Origin: Paratrimastix pyriformis
Taxonomy: Eukaryota; Preaxostyla; Paratrimastigidae
DNA length: 64,000 nt
Direction of reading: 5' to 3'
NCBI GenBank assembly: GCA_027972325.1
Contig: JAPMOS010000027.1
Coordinates: 62,001-126,000 of the forward strand
The stretch's first letter is position 1. The number at the start of each line of letters is the position of its first letter. Below the pieces are notes generated by a model. The model had not been told where the DNA came from, did no database searches, and was given only the letters and a program-made list of their open reading frames with translations. Below are positions 53,639-64,000 of this stretch, one piece after another. The position numbers were made by a program, and so were the translations under genes.

Positions 53639-56600
53639 ATGTATTCTCTCCGGGGGGCGGTCATTGGTTCTTCACGGAACTCAAACACATTTTTGCGCCC
53701 ATTTCCTCCTCTCGACAATGGAAGCATCGGATACGAGCGTTATTACCAGCAGTATCTCTCCGAACGTTCGATGAATATTAAGACCACCACAAAATCCGAT
53801 ACCAAAGACTTCGATTCGATTACAAAAAGTCAGCGTCGTTTTCTTGGCATGCGATGGCTTTCTCCGTTTTTGTTGCAGGTCTCTCATTCATGATATTCTC
53901 CATTATTGTCATTCTCATTCTCCCGCGCACAACTAGCTTCTTTTCGACGACGGATCGGTTGTCTCCACCTATCTTTCCGGTTCAACAGGCGAGCCTGTCG
54001 ACCTCCTCATTCAGTACATCCCCATCACCGGGCCGATCTACACCGCCGGGTGGAATACACACTGCCCCACAATTCTGGCCTTACTGCGTTCTGGGACCTT
54101 TAGAATTCTCTCGTCACCTCACCTTTCGCGCGCTCCCTTGCACGCGCACGAACTCAGCCCGCCATGTCTTCTGCCACCCGTGGCCCCAATCGGAGCACCT
54201 CGCGTTCTCCTGCCCGGCGCCATTCACCCACCCGCAGGCGGAGTCCCTCGCCCAGTCTCGTGCGTGGCCGCGCCCCGACTGGGGCAAGCCGACTTGGGCA
54301 AATCATACATGTGAGCACCGACGTCACGGGGCAACGGGCCCTCCCTCGTCTCACAGGACGGACTCCTCACCGTGATCGACCAGCGGAAGACCGATGGGCA
54401 GGATCTCGGGGAAGGCACGAGGTTCGTTGTGAATTTCGCATTCCTTTCCACAGACGCACGTCGCATCTCAAATGCGCGCACCGTCCGACACACCAGCCAC
54501 AGACATTCAAACGCACGCTGACCGACCCACCCCACCCCTTTCTCTCCCATCCTGACGAACAAGCCTCTGCTCTGACCCGAACTCACGCACGAGACATCCG
54601 CACCTATTCTGCTCGCAGTTTCGTCCTGGCGAGTCGCCGGCTGGAGAACATGATCATTCTGCAGGCCGAGTTCTCCTGCACAACCCGACCCATGTCCAGG
54701 TCATCGCCATGGCAGCGACCAGCTCGGATGGTCCTTCCATGCCGCTTGTGGAGGAGCACTGCTGGGTGATGAAGCTGCTCCCCGGGCCTGAAGAGTTCTC
54801 GCCACCATTCGAGGTTCGCGGGTTTGCTTCGCCCGCCCCCCTAATCCGCTCCGCCCCTTCATCCTCAGCTCGTCCTCACGCGGTGCCTCAAGATCCCGCT
54901 GCCGGGTCCCTTCCAAGCCGTCGCCTGGAGCCCGAGTGAATCCTCCCTCCTGATCCTCTGCAGAGTCTGCACCCCCAAAACCCCACGGTCGGTGGCGATT
55001 TGCTCATCCCTCCTCTCGGTCTAGACGGGCGATTTGGTGATGGTCCACAGCCAAACCGAGGCCGTCCTTGTCTACCCGCAGCTGACCCAGGTCCGCGCCT
55101 GCCACCCCGCCATTTGCCGCTCATCGTCTCCCGCCCGCAGCTCCCGCACAGCACGTCCGATGGCACCCCAGCGAGGCCCTCCTGCTGGTGGCCTCCAAGG
55201 AGGAAGTCGTCATCTGCGACCGGGCCATGCACCCCTGCCCATCACCTACCACTCCACCAACCTCATCCGCCCCTCCGAGGCGGCCCCCTCCGAGGCGGCC
55301 CATCTTCCCCTCCCCGACTTGCCCGCCCCCTCCTGCGCCGACAAGCGGCCATACTTCCGCCGTCCGGCCGGCAACTTGGCGGGGGCGACCCTTGGGGCCC
55401 ACCTCGGCCGGTCACCCCCGACCCCGGCCTCGCCCCGGCCCGAGGGCGAGGACAGCGAGGCCGAGCGGAAGGACCGGGCCGAGGCCCAGGTCTCGGCGGC
55501 CTCGCGGGACCACTTCGACGACGAGATGCTCCTCTTCCGGGGCCGCTCCGAGCAGATGCCGGGCATCCACCACGGCCAGTGCGTCTGGTGCATCCCGGTG
55601 GAGGTCCCCGCCGAGCCCGAAGGGGCAGCAGGGGACACGATGATGCCCGCCGCCACGACGGGGGAGCCGAGGCGGGCCGCCCGGCCGGGGGGATACACCC
55701 AGGAGATGGTGCCCCACACGGACCACCAGGCTGAGAGCATCCACTTCCAGCGGGAACTCGGGTCCGCCTGCCCTGCCCCCCCGGGCCAGCCCATTCATTC
55801 GTCTGTACGTGGCGGTTTCCCGATGGGCGCTTGTCCCCAGGCACCACGTGGCGCTGGTGGGGCTCGAGTGGTGCCCTCTCGCCAACGATGTTGCCGTGCT
55901 CACCCGGGGCGTGGACACTCCCCCGTCCTCCCTGAGCGGCCCCGCGAGCATGGGGAGCCTCCAGGGCGGGGCGACGCCAGGGACTGCCGAGGGCGAGCGT
56001 GCCCCGGCGACCGAGCGCGCCGTGGGCTGCGGCCAGTCGGGCTGTTCCGTGGCCTTGTACTTCGACCGGTCCGCCCTCCGGACTGTGGCTGTACCGCTTG
56101 GGCCGCTGCCCTCGCTGCGCGAAAGCCACTTGCTGTGGTTCCACCATCCGTGTACCACGTGCCCCCCCCCCCCCCCCCCTTCTCTCTCATATTCCGGAAA
56201 ACCGAGCCACCAGGGCCCGTAAAAGGGGAACAAAGAGAGAAAAGAAATCACTTAAAATACCAACTGGTTGGCTCCGTCCCACTCAGTGCTCAGCCCGTAG
56301 CTCGTCGAGCCCTCAGGCGGCACCAGGAAGCAGCAGCTTCTTGTCGCAGTCGGTCTTGGCCACGCACGGCGGGCCTGGGTTGATCTCTCCCTCTCCTCTC
56401 TCCCTCCTCCCTCCCTCCCTCCCCGCGCCGCAGGGGCCACTGGTTCTGCTCCATCTCGAGACGGGGCTGCTCGCCCTGGGCGAGGGCCTGACGGTCGAGG
56501 GCATCCTGCGCGAGTACATCACGCGCGGCTTCATGTACAGGGTCTGCATGCGTGGCTTCATGACAGGGTCTGCACTGGCGACCCGCTGGGTGTCATGGGT

Positions 56601-58480
56601 GCCGCGGGTGGGTGGGTGGGAGACTCCCCGCTCGTGATGTTCGCCGATCCCAAGCACCGCATGCCGTCCTGGACTTCAATGGCAATGTCCCCTGGGGCTG
56701 TGAAATGGTGGTGCGCGTCGGTGGCCGGTGGTTCGCGTGGTGAAGGCGGTGGGGCTGCTGTGGGCGCTGCCTGACCTCTCGGAGCAGGTCCAGTTGCTGC
56801 CCCTGGTCGTCGGCGCCCTCCTCGAGGACACGGCCAGGCTCGAGTGGCGCGGTCTCCCCACCCCGCCCCGCCCCGCCCGCCCGGGTGGGCTTTCCTGTTC
56901 TCCCGTGCGCACGCATGCGCCTGATGCCCCTTATCCATCCTTCAGATCTGCTGATGCGAATTCTGCGGCGCCTGTGGACCCGCTGCGTCGCTTCCTGCGC
57001 GGAGGCCTCCCATCCCCAGGCAGCCGCGCTCGGCGCCCCCGAAGATGCCGCCCCAGCCGGCGGCCATCCCCAAGCGGCCCGGGACATGGTCAGGGTCGTC
57101 GGCAACCAGGCGCGCAGGTGCTACGCCCACCTCCAGTCCGCGGCTCGTGGTGGGTGCCGCGATCTGGTGTGACCGATCTGTGGTGTGGTGTGGTGTGGTG
57201 TGGTGTGGTGAGGTGTGGTGAGGTGAGGTGCGGTGTGGTGTGATCTGGTGTGATCTATCTGGTGGTGTGGTGTGATGGGGGCCGGAGGGTGCCTGCATGT
57301 GCGAATGGGACGAGTTCGCCACCTCAACAACGTGGGTCCGTTCTTGGGGATCCGTCCGCAGGGCTTCCCGGTTCGACGAGGCGTTTAGCATCGCGGAGAT
57401 GCTCCAGTCGCGCGAACTGTTCTGGGTCTGCCCGCTCGCTGCCAGCACCCACGTCCCCCCCCCCCCCCCCCCCCCCCGGGAACGCCTCACCACGTGTTTG
57501 CCCGTGCGTCTTTATCCCACCCGACAGGATCTTCACACGTGGGCCGCCCGCGCCAACCCCACGCTCTCTCGTCCGCGCCCGCTCCTGATCCCCACCCGCC
57601 CCCACCGGCCTCCGGGCACCACACAGACACAGACACAGACGCCCACACGCCGCCCTCCTTTTGTGGGTGTCTGCAGTGGTGGCCCTGTGGCAGTCGCGCC
57701 TGGATCAGCTCGGGGCCCCAGACTGCGGCCCCGGGGGCATCCAGGCCGGGCGATCTCACCGGGCGCGGCGCGGCGCGAATCCGACCGGGAGCAGCTCGAG
57801 GCCGTCCTGGGCATGTCGGCCGAGGCTGCCCACCTCCAGGGCCTCCTGGCGACCCTCCAGCCCGGTCCGCGCCAGCACGCGCCATGATGTGGCTCTTCAT
57901 TTCGCCTGATGTGGCTCTTCATTTCACCTGATGTGGCTCTTCATTTCACCTGATGTGGCTCTTCATTCACCCGGCCGGCACGACGGCGGGGCCTAGCCCG
58001 ACCTGGCGCAGCTGGCTGTGAGGGACCCGAGCCGGCTGGCCCAAGACGAAGCGCTGCGCCTTGGTTCGGCTGCCTCCTCACCGCCCTGCCCCTGCCTCGC
58101 CCCTGCCCCTGCCTCCTCTCACCGCCCCTGCCCTGCTTCCTCTCACCGCCCCTGCCCTGCCTCCTCACCGCCCGCCCGTCTCTGTTGCTGTGGGCGGGGT
58201 CTGGCTGGAGGCGCAGGGACGCTGAGCAGCTCGAGCGGGCCCGGTCCCTACACCCTTCACCACCTGGACGACGGTCCGTGCCGGGGATGGCGGTGGCGGA
58301 TCCGACGGCGATGCTGATGCTGGGCTTCGCTGTTCCTCCAAGGCCCAGGGCGGGCAGGGTCGGGGCGCTCATCGGGGCCCTGGTGCGGCCCTGGAGGGCA
58401 ACGTGGAGGAGACGCTGCAGGGCCTCGACGTGGCCGCCATGCTGCAGCAGGCCGCCATGGCCACCCACTCGAGACGATGA
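53639..58480 (+). CDS. Probable WDPCP/Fritz-like ciliary protein
   Basis: Candidate for the planar-cell-polarity effector Fritz (WDPCP), part of the CPLANE module that recruits intraflagellar-transport proteins at the cilium base. Exon 1 is 53639-53878; exon 2 starts at 53937 (LFDDGSVVSTYLSGSTGEPV). Later patches: DGLLTVIDQRKTDGQDLGEG, MPLVEEHCWVMKLLPGPEEF (54745), WHPSEALLLVASKEEVVICD (55171), a large exon with HFDDEMLLFRGRSEQMPGIH (55512), FHPLVLLHLE-like GLLALGEGLTVEGIL (56463), LLWALPDLSEQVQLLPLVVG, then RFDEAFSIAEMLQSRELFW joined to DLHTWAARANP. The last two match the Fritz pattern of an alpha-helical segment (R-F-x-x-AF-L-A, then DLF-x-DLH) after an N-terminal beta-propeller. The C-terminus probably is the frame ending VAAMLQQAAMATHSRR near 58480. 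The family call rests on these short matches; exon ends are largely approximate. Confidence 0.5.
56175..56385 (-). mobile_element. 5'-truncated LINE-like copy
   Basis: Near-identical to 37925-38135: reading minus, the ORF end [19 protein letters not shown], a short 3' region, ATTCCGGAATATGAGAGA, then poly-G (poly-C on plus, 56161-56181). It lies in an intron of the Fritz-like gene, again opposite in direction to the host gene. Confidence 0.65.
57170..57262. repeat. GTGTG / TGTGGTG minisatellite
   Basis: TGTGGTG and TGAGGTG pentamer-type units in an intron of the Fritz-like gene, bounded by duplicated GATCTGGTGTGA. Confidence 0.85.
57457..57478. repeat. Poly-C tract in an intron of the Fritz-like gene
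   Basis: About twenty-two C in the intron between the exons ending RELFW and starting DLHTWAARAN; the intron ends in CCACCCGACAG. Confidence 0.85.
57888..57972. repeat. Four-copy 23-bp tandem repeat
   Basis: The unit TGATGTGGCTCTTCATTTC followed by ACC or GCC recurs four times with one G/A and one T-length difference. It follows the coding patch AEAAHLQGLLATLQ and may be intronic. Confidence 0.9.
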
Positions 58481-58589
58481 TGCCCGGCCAGGCCGCCACC
58501 ACCACCGCGTCGACACCTCCGACCCTGATCGCGACGGGACGGGAGGGAGCCCTGAGTCAGGGAGGCAGCTTTGCACATTTCACAAAGCT

Positions 58590-59823
58590 GCATCGTCAGC
58601 TGCGGCCCGCGGCGCAAAACGAAGCGGCAGGCCCTGATCGGTCGCAAAACAAGATGCGGAGGGTCTGCGGGGGGAGATGGGGAGGGATGGGGATGGGTCC
58701 CCGAAAGCACAAAGAACGCCCACCCGAGAGAACCGCAAACAGGAAGGGAGTGTGCCCATCATCGCGGTGGGTCAGAGGGGAGCGAGAGGGGCTCCGGCGA
58801 GCCCGATGGGGACCCGTCGGGGGAGGCAAGGGCCCGCCGGCCCGGACGTGGCGGATGGCCAGCACGGCGGCCAGGGCGATGACGACAGCCAGCGCAAGCC
58901 CCACCACCACGAAGAGGATCACGAAGACCAGCATCGCACGGTGGTCGGCCGTGAAGGTCACCCGATCAGTACTGCAGCAGCACAACAGCGTGCATCGCCC
59001 CGACACCGCGGGATAATCATACAGAACAGGTTGGTGAAAAGGAGGCAGGCAGGCAGACAGGAGTGATGATGCTCGCGAGAATCATGGAAAACGGGGAGTG
59101 AGACAGTCCGGGGGCAGACTTGGGAGGCACCGGTGGGCGGTGCCACCACCACGAAGCCCGTGGGCAGTTTGGGTTCGAGATAGATCTCATTCCCCGCAGC
59201 CAGCTGGCCCCGGTCGGTCGTACTGTATGGAATGGGGGAGAGGGAGGGGTGGGAGGGAGGACGGTGTGGGGAGGGAGGGAGGAGGGGGCACGGGGCAGAC
59301 TCGTGGCCGCTGGATGGAGAGCGTGGCTCCCGTGAGCCGAGAGGATCCACGCGCTGTCCGCGACAAAGTAGTAGTTGCCCCGGTCGTGATGGTTATCACC
59401 CCGACCCGCGCTGGAAGTGTTCTGAAAACCATCGTTTTGGAACTGATCTCGTTGAGGTATACGGCGAATGTCAAGGGAGTGGTCGTACGAGAACCCAACG
59501 GTGGTCCCTGAACTGAGATAGCCTTCGGCGGCATATTTGCGACCCGGCAGGACTCTTGGTAGGTATCCGAGGTCACATTTCCTAAAACTTCGGGCGTGGT
59601 GTTTGTGAACACATGGGTCTGTGTCGCCAAGGCGCCAGAGATTTTGACGCCCATATACTTGGGATCGGAAGCCACCAGTTGCATTTCGCCGGGGAGGATG
59701 TAGACGTTGCTTGTGAGATTTGCTTGAAAAGGGTAATTGTAAAAGGCTAAATGCTGCGATCAGATAGACGATGACACTTTCGGAAGAAACGGTGACCGCA
59801 AGGATCCGCCAAAACAGACGCAC
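58590..59823 (-). CDS. Single-pass membrane protein, tandem family member 1
   Basis: Minus-strand exons encode an N-terminal hydrophobic segment (ATG at 59823, MRLFWRILAV), an extracellular part (NVYILPGEMQLVASDPKYMG; THVFTNTTPEVLGNVTSDTY; PLTFAVYLNEISSKTMVF; NYYFVADSAW; NEIYLEPKLPTGFVVVAPP) and a C-terminal TM helix (LVFVILFVVVGLALAVVIAL) followed by a short basic tail (AIRHVRAG). Several Asn-x-Thr/Ser sites support an extracellular location. Family not recognised. It is paralogous to the two genes to its right. Exon joins and the 3' end are approximate. Confidence 0.55.
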
Positions 59824-60199
59824 CGAGAACTACGATAAACCGTCTCAGGTGTGGCCAATCGCATCGAAAGCCGCGACAAAAATAGAAATGGGGGACAGGT
59901 CATTATGGAGAAAACGCAGCCGGTATTCAGTTATTAATTTTCCGAATCAGTAAATAGAACCTGGGGTTCGCCTGCCGGTTTTCTGTGAAAACTGTAGAGT
60001 CGTGTGGAATCCGCCACCCCCCTACCCCAGTTTTTTTTTCCAGGAAGATTTTGGCTTTCCTTGGTTCACCGCCAGAAGATGCGGCACGGTCCGAAGAAAC
60101 GGTGGTCCACTGAGGGACGTCACCAACACAACAAAAGAGCAAAAAAAAGGTTTTGAAGAACGAATAAAAAAAGCAGGCACAAGATGCACCCGATCAGGG

Positions 60200-61520
60200 A
60201 GAATCCCATCACAGGCTCACCGGAGCGGACTGCTCAATGGAGGCGCTGAGCTTGCCGGGGGCGGCCGGGTCATACACCGGGACTGAGAGGCCCCATGATC
60301 GGGGTGGCGACCGTCAGAGGGGTGTCGATTGTCGGGGCGGTGTCGATGCTCACAGCCTGGGCCTGCCGGGCCTCCCTGGGCCTGGGCCTCCTGGGCTCGG
60401 TGCTGTTCCCGCACCGCACGCTCTGCGATCCAGCCCTGACCACTGGGCCGCGGCCGCCTTGGATTTCGGTCGGGCAGGAAGCAGATGGCGAGCCAGAAGG
60501 CCACCACCCGATGCTGGACAGAACGGTGAAGACGATGGCGATGATCAGGCCGACGTTGCTGCAGTACTCGACAAGGCTAATCTTGCAGTACTGCAGGGGA
60601 TGAGAGAGAGAAAGGATTTGAGCTGGAGGAAGGGCGGGGCGGTGTTGATCGGGAGCAGAAGCGACACGGTTGGGGGTGGTTGGGCTATACAGGTGACCTT
60701 GGGGTTTGCAGGCCTCGGCCGGTGGGGTCACCAGCAGGTAGATCGTGGAGGAGGCGCTCGGATTGCCACGGACGCTGCCCGTTAGCACCTCGGCCGTGCT
60801 CGGCACATCGTACTGGTGAGGGGAGGGAGGGATCAGGGCGGTTGGTGGGACCGCGTCGCACCCGCCCGGCGGGGAGAGCAGACCAGAGGACGCGAAATCG
60901 ACAGAGTGTACCACCCATCGCTGGTGTCATAGGCGCTGTTATCGACCTCGAAGTAGTACATGTCATCTGCGAGACCATTGCATGGCGACTTCCTGAGGGC
61001 ACCTTCCCACAGACCTGCCGGCGTGATGTATTGACCGGAACCGGCCGCTTTCATGGCCCGGAAGACCAGATGGTCGCTGTTGTCAAGGACTCGCTGGAAC
61101 ACGTTGAATCCGACGGGCATGGAAAATTTCCAGGAGAAGGAGACTGGCACGACCAAAGACCAAGGAGGGATAATGATGACAGTGATGGTGGAGGCAGACC
61201 GTTGGTCCCAGCGCTTAAATAATACGAATAATACCTCGTAATAGTCATGGGCTACATGAGGCGAAAACATCAGAAAGAAAGCAGGAAGATATATGGACCC
61301 AGCGAAAGGAGATATCAACTGAAGGAACGGACATCGCGATTGAAGATGGGCGAGTCTCCGAGGGAACCGATAAGTGGTCGTGCCAGTAGCGGCATCGAGC
61401 CAGTATCCAAGATACTCTGTGGTAATTGGAACCAGAATTTGTTGCCCCGGCTCAATGTCGAGGGTCGTTTGGAAGTTCGTAGGCCAATGAAGCAGAAAAT
61501 GAAGACAATAGCAGTAACGT
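60200..61520 (-). CDS. Single-pass membrane protein, tandem family member 2
   Basis: N-terminal part reads LDIEPGQQILVPITTEYLGY (compare ILPGEMQLVASDPKYMGVK in member 1). Then KFSMPVGFNVFQRVLDNSDH, DDMYYFEVDNSAYDTSDGWY (compare NYYFVADSAW), VRGNPSASSTIYLLVTPPAE and a TM helix VGLIIAIVFTVLSSIGWW near 60500-60560. Same order of segments as member 1, so a tandem duplicate with considerable divergence. The start lies near 61520 (hydrophobic leader). No domain name can be given. Exon ends are approximate. Confidence 0.5.
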
Positions 61521-61539
61521 AGAGGCCCGTCCTACAGTG

Positions 61540-62620
61540 GATCAGACGAATGGTGTGCGCACGGACAACAGGCCAACGCAGCCACCACCACCACCACCAC
61601 CACGGCCGCCATGACTACTATGAGAATGTCCGCCGCCGCCATGACTGCCACCGCCGTGTCCTGGCATCGATCGATCGAACGATGTGGGAAGAGCCGCTCG
61701 AACCCGGGCTATCGACATCGACACCGGAATTCGCGGTCGTTCACCCGCCTCCTTCTTCCTTCTCTCACACTCCGAAGCTCTTTATGGAAGTGGTGGTGGT
61801 GGTGGTGGTGGAGGGGGCGACTCAGAAACGGGACAGCAGGGGCAACCCATCCACACCGCGAAACGGAGGTCTCGATCACGACCGAGGGGACTTCCGCACT
61901 CGGCTCCTCTTGTCCACCGGCGAAGCGGCGTGGCTGGGCCACCGCTCGCCGGCAGGCAGAAGGCCACCCCCAGAGCAACGCCAGGGTGCACCCGAACATG
62001 GTGCTCAGGATGATGGCCACGATGTACCAGCTGTTGTTGCGGGCTCCATGTATGTGATCGTGCAGGCCTAGAGGCGACCAGGCGGGGAGAGAGCAAGTGG
62101 ATCGCACCACCGAGGCCCGGGACGCATGTGCCCCAAACGGAATGTGGTTTGCGCGTGTGCAGATGTGTGGCTGGAAATGCAGCTGAAGTTCTGGTAGTGC
62201 GCGGGGGGGGTGTGTGCGTCGGGGATGGAGAGATGGGAAGCGGGCGAGAAGAGCGACCTTGGTCGAGCCGGCCTGATCAGGGGATGACCAGCAGGTAGAG
62301 CGAAGCCGACCGGATGGGCTCCGTGAAGTTCGCCCCACCGGCGCGGCCCCCGTGGGATTTGGTACTGCGGCATGAAAGAATCGATGGAACCCGGTATCGA
62401 ATAATGACAGACAAATGGACGTTTCACGGAACGAGAGAAAAGCAATGTCCCAGCACGAACGAACGAGGACAGCTGTCAAATCCCGGGGGTCCAATCAGCT
62501 AACCTCGGCCAAGCCTGAACCAGTGACATTCTCTGGAGAGCCCCGCGAAGACCAGGTAAGGGCTTCTGCGTCGTCCCCGCAATCCCCAGATTTGCTTGGG
62601 ATCGAGGCAGTGGTCAGTGC
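61540..62620 (-). CDS. Single-pass membrane protein, tandem family member 3 (or decayed copy)
   Basis: Minus-strand patches in the same order: ALTWSSRGSPENVTGSGLAE (about 62500-62580), GGANFTEPIRSASLYLLVIP (about 62285-62345; compare GNPSASSTIYLLVTPP), then a TM helix NNSWYIVAIILSTMFGCTLA near 61990-62050 and a polar tail ending with a His-rich stretch. Only parts of the ectodomain seen in members 1 and 2 are recognised, so it may be shorter or partly decayed. The start is unresolved. Confidence 0.4.
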
Positions 62621-62647
62621 GCTTCTTATGAGGAAGAAGCCGCCAAA

Positions 62648-64000
62648 ATGCCCATTCTGATCGTTGGAAATGAGAAGCTTACATGCCTCGTTGTCGACGA
62701 AATCCTCCGCGGAACTTACCAAGGTCTTTCGAATTTTGCATTCATTCGGTTCACTCTCTTCCAGTCACGACCGCTCCTACTCCCCTCTCAAGCATTCCAA
62801 CACATGGATTCACCTTCGGGCTGATTTTGTCTCCTTGTCGTTGCCGAGATGCCCGCTACCGATTTTATCAAAGAGGTCAGGCGACGGGACTGATGCCACT
62901 TGCCGGTCTGTGTGGGTGAGACCTCCCCGCGCGCTGACCGTGCGCGCGGTTCTAGTGGTCACTGTGAACGACAGCGCCGACATCACCACGCGCTGCTTCA
63001 AGTGTGGGATTGCACGCACCACTCGTTTGAGGTTCAAGAGCCGCGTCCGATGCGCGGCGGGGCGTGGGGCGGCTGCTCCTCTTCCCATGATGCTCACTGC
63101 CCGCTCGCCCATCGGCCTGCCAGATGCTGCTGACCAGGACGCGGCTGATCCTGGAGCGGGAGTGGCTCCGGCGGGCCGTCTCGGGGCTGCAGGCCGAGCG
63201 GCGGCTGCGGGCCGAGCAGAACGCGGACGACCTGCGCACGGCGGAGACCCTGCGCGGGTGCAGGCCATGCAGAAGCAGCTCGAGGCGGCCACCTCCCAGG
63301 CGACCAGCCTCCAGCAGCAGCTCGACGCCAAGGAGGAAGAGCTCGGCCAAGCGCAAGGTGACCTCCCTCACCTGGCGGGTCGTGCAGCTCTCGGGCGACA
63401 AGGCCCCTGGGGGTCCGCCACCCGCACCCATACCCACGCCCCGGTCGCCTCTCCTCTTCCCCGCGCGCCTCTCCTGACCTCGGGCGACATCTCCCGGGGG
63501 CTGGTGGGTGGATCGGGGGCTGGGCGGCAGCGGCGCCCGTGATGAGCTCGCTTGTGGACCAGGCCGAGATCGCCGAGCTGCAGCGGAAGCTGACCAAGGC
63601 CGTCGAGACCCCATCCAGGCCATCACCCGCTGCGTCTCCGAGCTGGTCAGGGGTCCGTCCTGCAGGCGGCCCTCATCGCCCTCATCGCCCTCCATCGCCC
63701 TCCATCGCCTCCATCGCTCTCCATCGCCTCCATCGCCCTCCATCGCCCTCCATCGCCCTCCATCGCCTCCGCTCGGCCCGTCATCACCTTCGCTTGGGGT
63801 GGCGGCGGCGTGGGTGGCAGGTTCGGTTGATGCGCCCGCGTCTGCCGCCCAGGGGACGAGGTGGACCGGGAGACCTGCAGAAGTCGCTGAGCATCCTCAG
63901 CTCGCTCTCCACCTCGGACCTCTACCGCCCCGTCTTCTCGCGCCTCTTCACCGGTCTGCCCGCCCGGCCCCCATCATTTGGGGTGGGCAGGGAGGGTTGG
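62648..64000 (+). CDS. Coiled-coil protein, 5' part (continues past the right edge)
   Basis: Begins at ATG 62648 (MPILIVGNEKLTCLVVDEIL). Later patches are SYSPLKHSNTWIHLRADFV, VTVNDSADITTRCF, then two coiled-coil segments LLTRTRLILEREWLRRAV with LQAERRLRAEQNADDLRTAE (about 63125-63250) and MQKQLEAATSQATSLQQQLD with AKEEELGQAQ (63267-63357), then DQAEIAELQRKLTKAVE and, near the edge, LQKSLSILSSLSTSDLYRPV. A globular head followed by coiled coil is seen in several centriole/cilium proteins, but no family is recognised. Exon ends are approximate. Confidence 0.5.
63668..63775. repeat. CCATCGCCCT minisatellite
   Basis: About nine units of CATCGCCCTC or CATCGCCTC in an intron of the coiled-coil gene at the right edge. 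Confidence 0.88.

Overview
The window is nuclear DNA of a GC-rich protist. Genes sit on both strands and are cut by many short spliceosomal introns (33-53 nt in the 5' exons of several genes), while other introns are bloated by microsatellites, homopolymer C/G tracts and retrotransposon debris. The gene set (two-component hybrid histidine kinases with extracellular sensors, a MAP3K-epsilon/Cdc7-type kinase, Derlin, exportin-5, a GT61 glycosyltransferase, a probable Fritz/WDPCP ciliary protein) fits a free-living flagellate, perhaps an excavate such as Paratrimastix. That taxon is a guess from gene content and style only.

Layout. 1-9579 (-): MAP3K-epsilon-like kinase, 3' end beyond the left edge. 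9653-10876 (+): Derlin. 11099-11454 (-): small HMG-box-like protein. 11861-22174 (-) and 25959-36144 (+): two giant paralogous hybrid histidine kinases, head to head, whose kinase and receiver parts form a large, almost perfect inverted repeat. 22175-25958: the centre, with a LINE fragment and two kinds of tandem repeat whose outer ends carry an inverted motif. 36465-46960 (+): exportin-5, with a tRNA-Thr(CGT) in one intron and an array of 5'-truncated LINE-like copies in another. About 47430-51660 (-): an unrecognised multi-exon, proline-rich protein. 52074-53574 (-): GT61 glycosyltransferase. 53639 to about 58480 (+): Fritz/WDPCP-like gene. About 58590-62600 (-): three tandem paralogues of a single-pass membrane protein. 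62648 to the right edge (+): start of a coiled-coil protein.

The most remarkable object is the histidine-kinase pair. Each gene appears to encode TM-sensor-TM-PAS-(kinase without acceptor His)-(degenerate receiver)-TM-sensor-TM-PAS-(kinase with His)-receiver-receiver, so two sensor kinases fused in one chain. Only the second kinase keeps the phospho-acceptor histidine. The two paralogues are nearly identical, introns included, over kinase and receiver modules but strongly diverged over both extracellular sensor domains. This mosaic suggests ongoing gene conversion of the signalling cores with free divergence of the sensors.

Exon boundaries are given to the base where reading frame, splice sites and family match agree (Derlin, HMG-like, the kinase domain of MAP3K-epsilon, the start of exportin-5, part of GT61). 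Elsewhere they are approximate, and gene ends marked 'about' are estimates.
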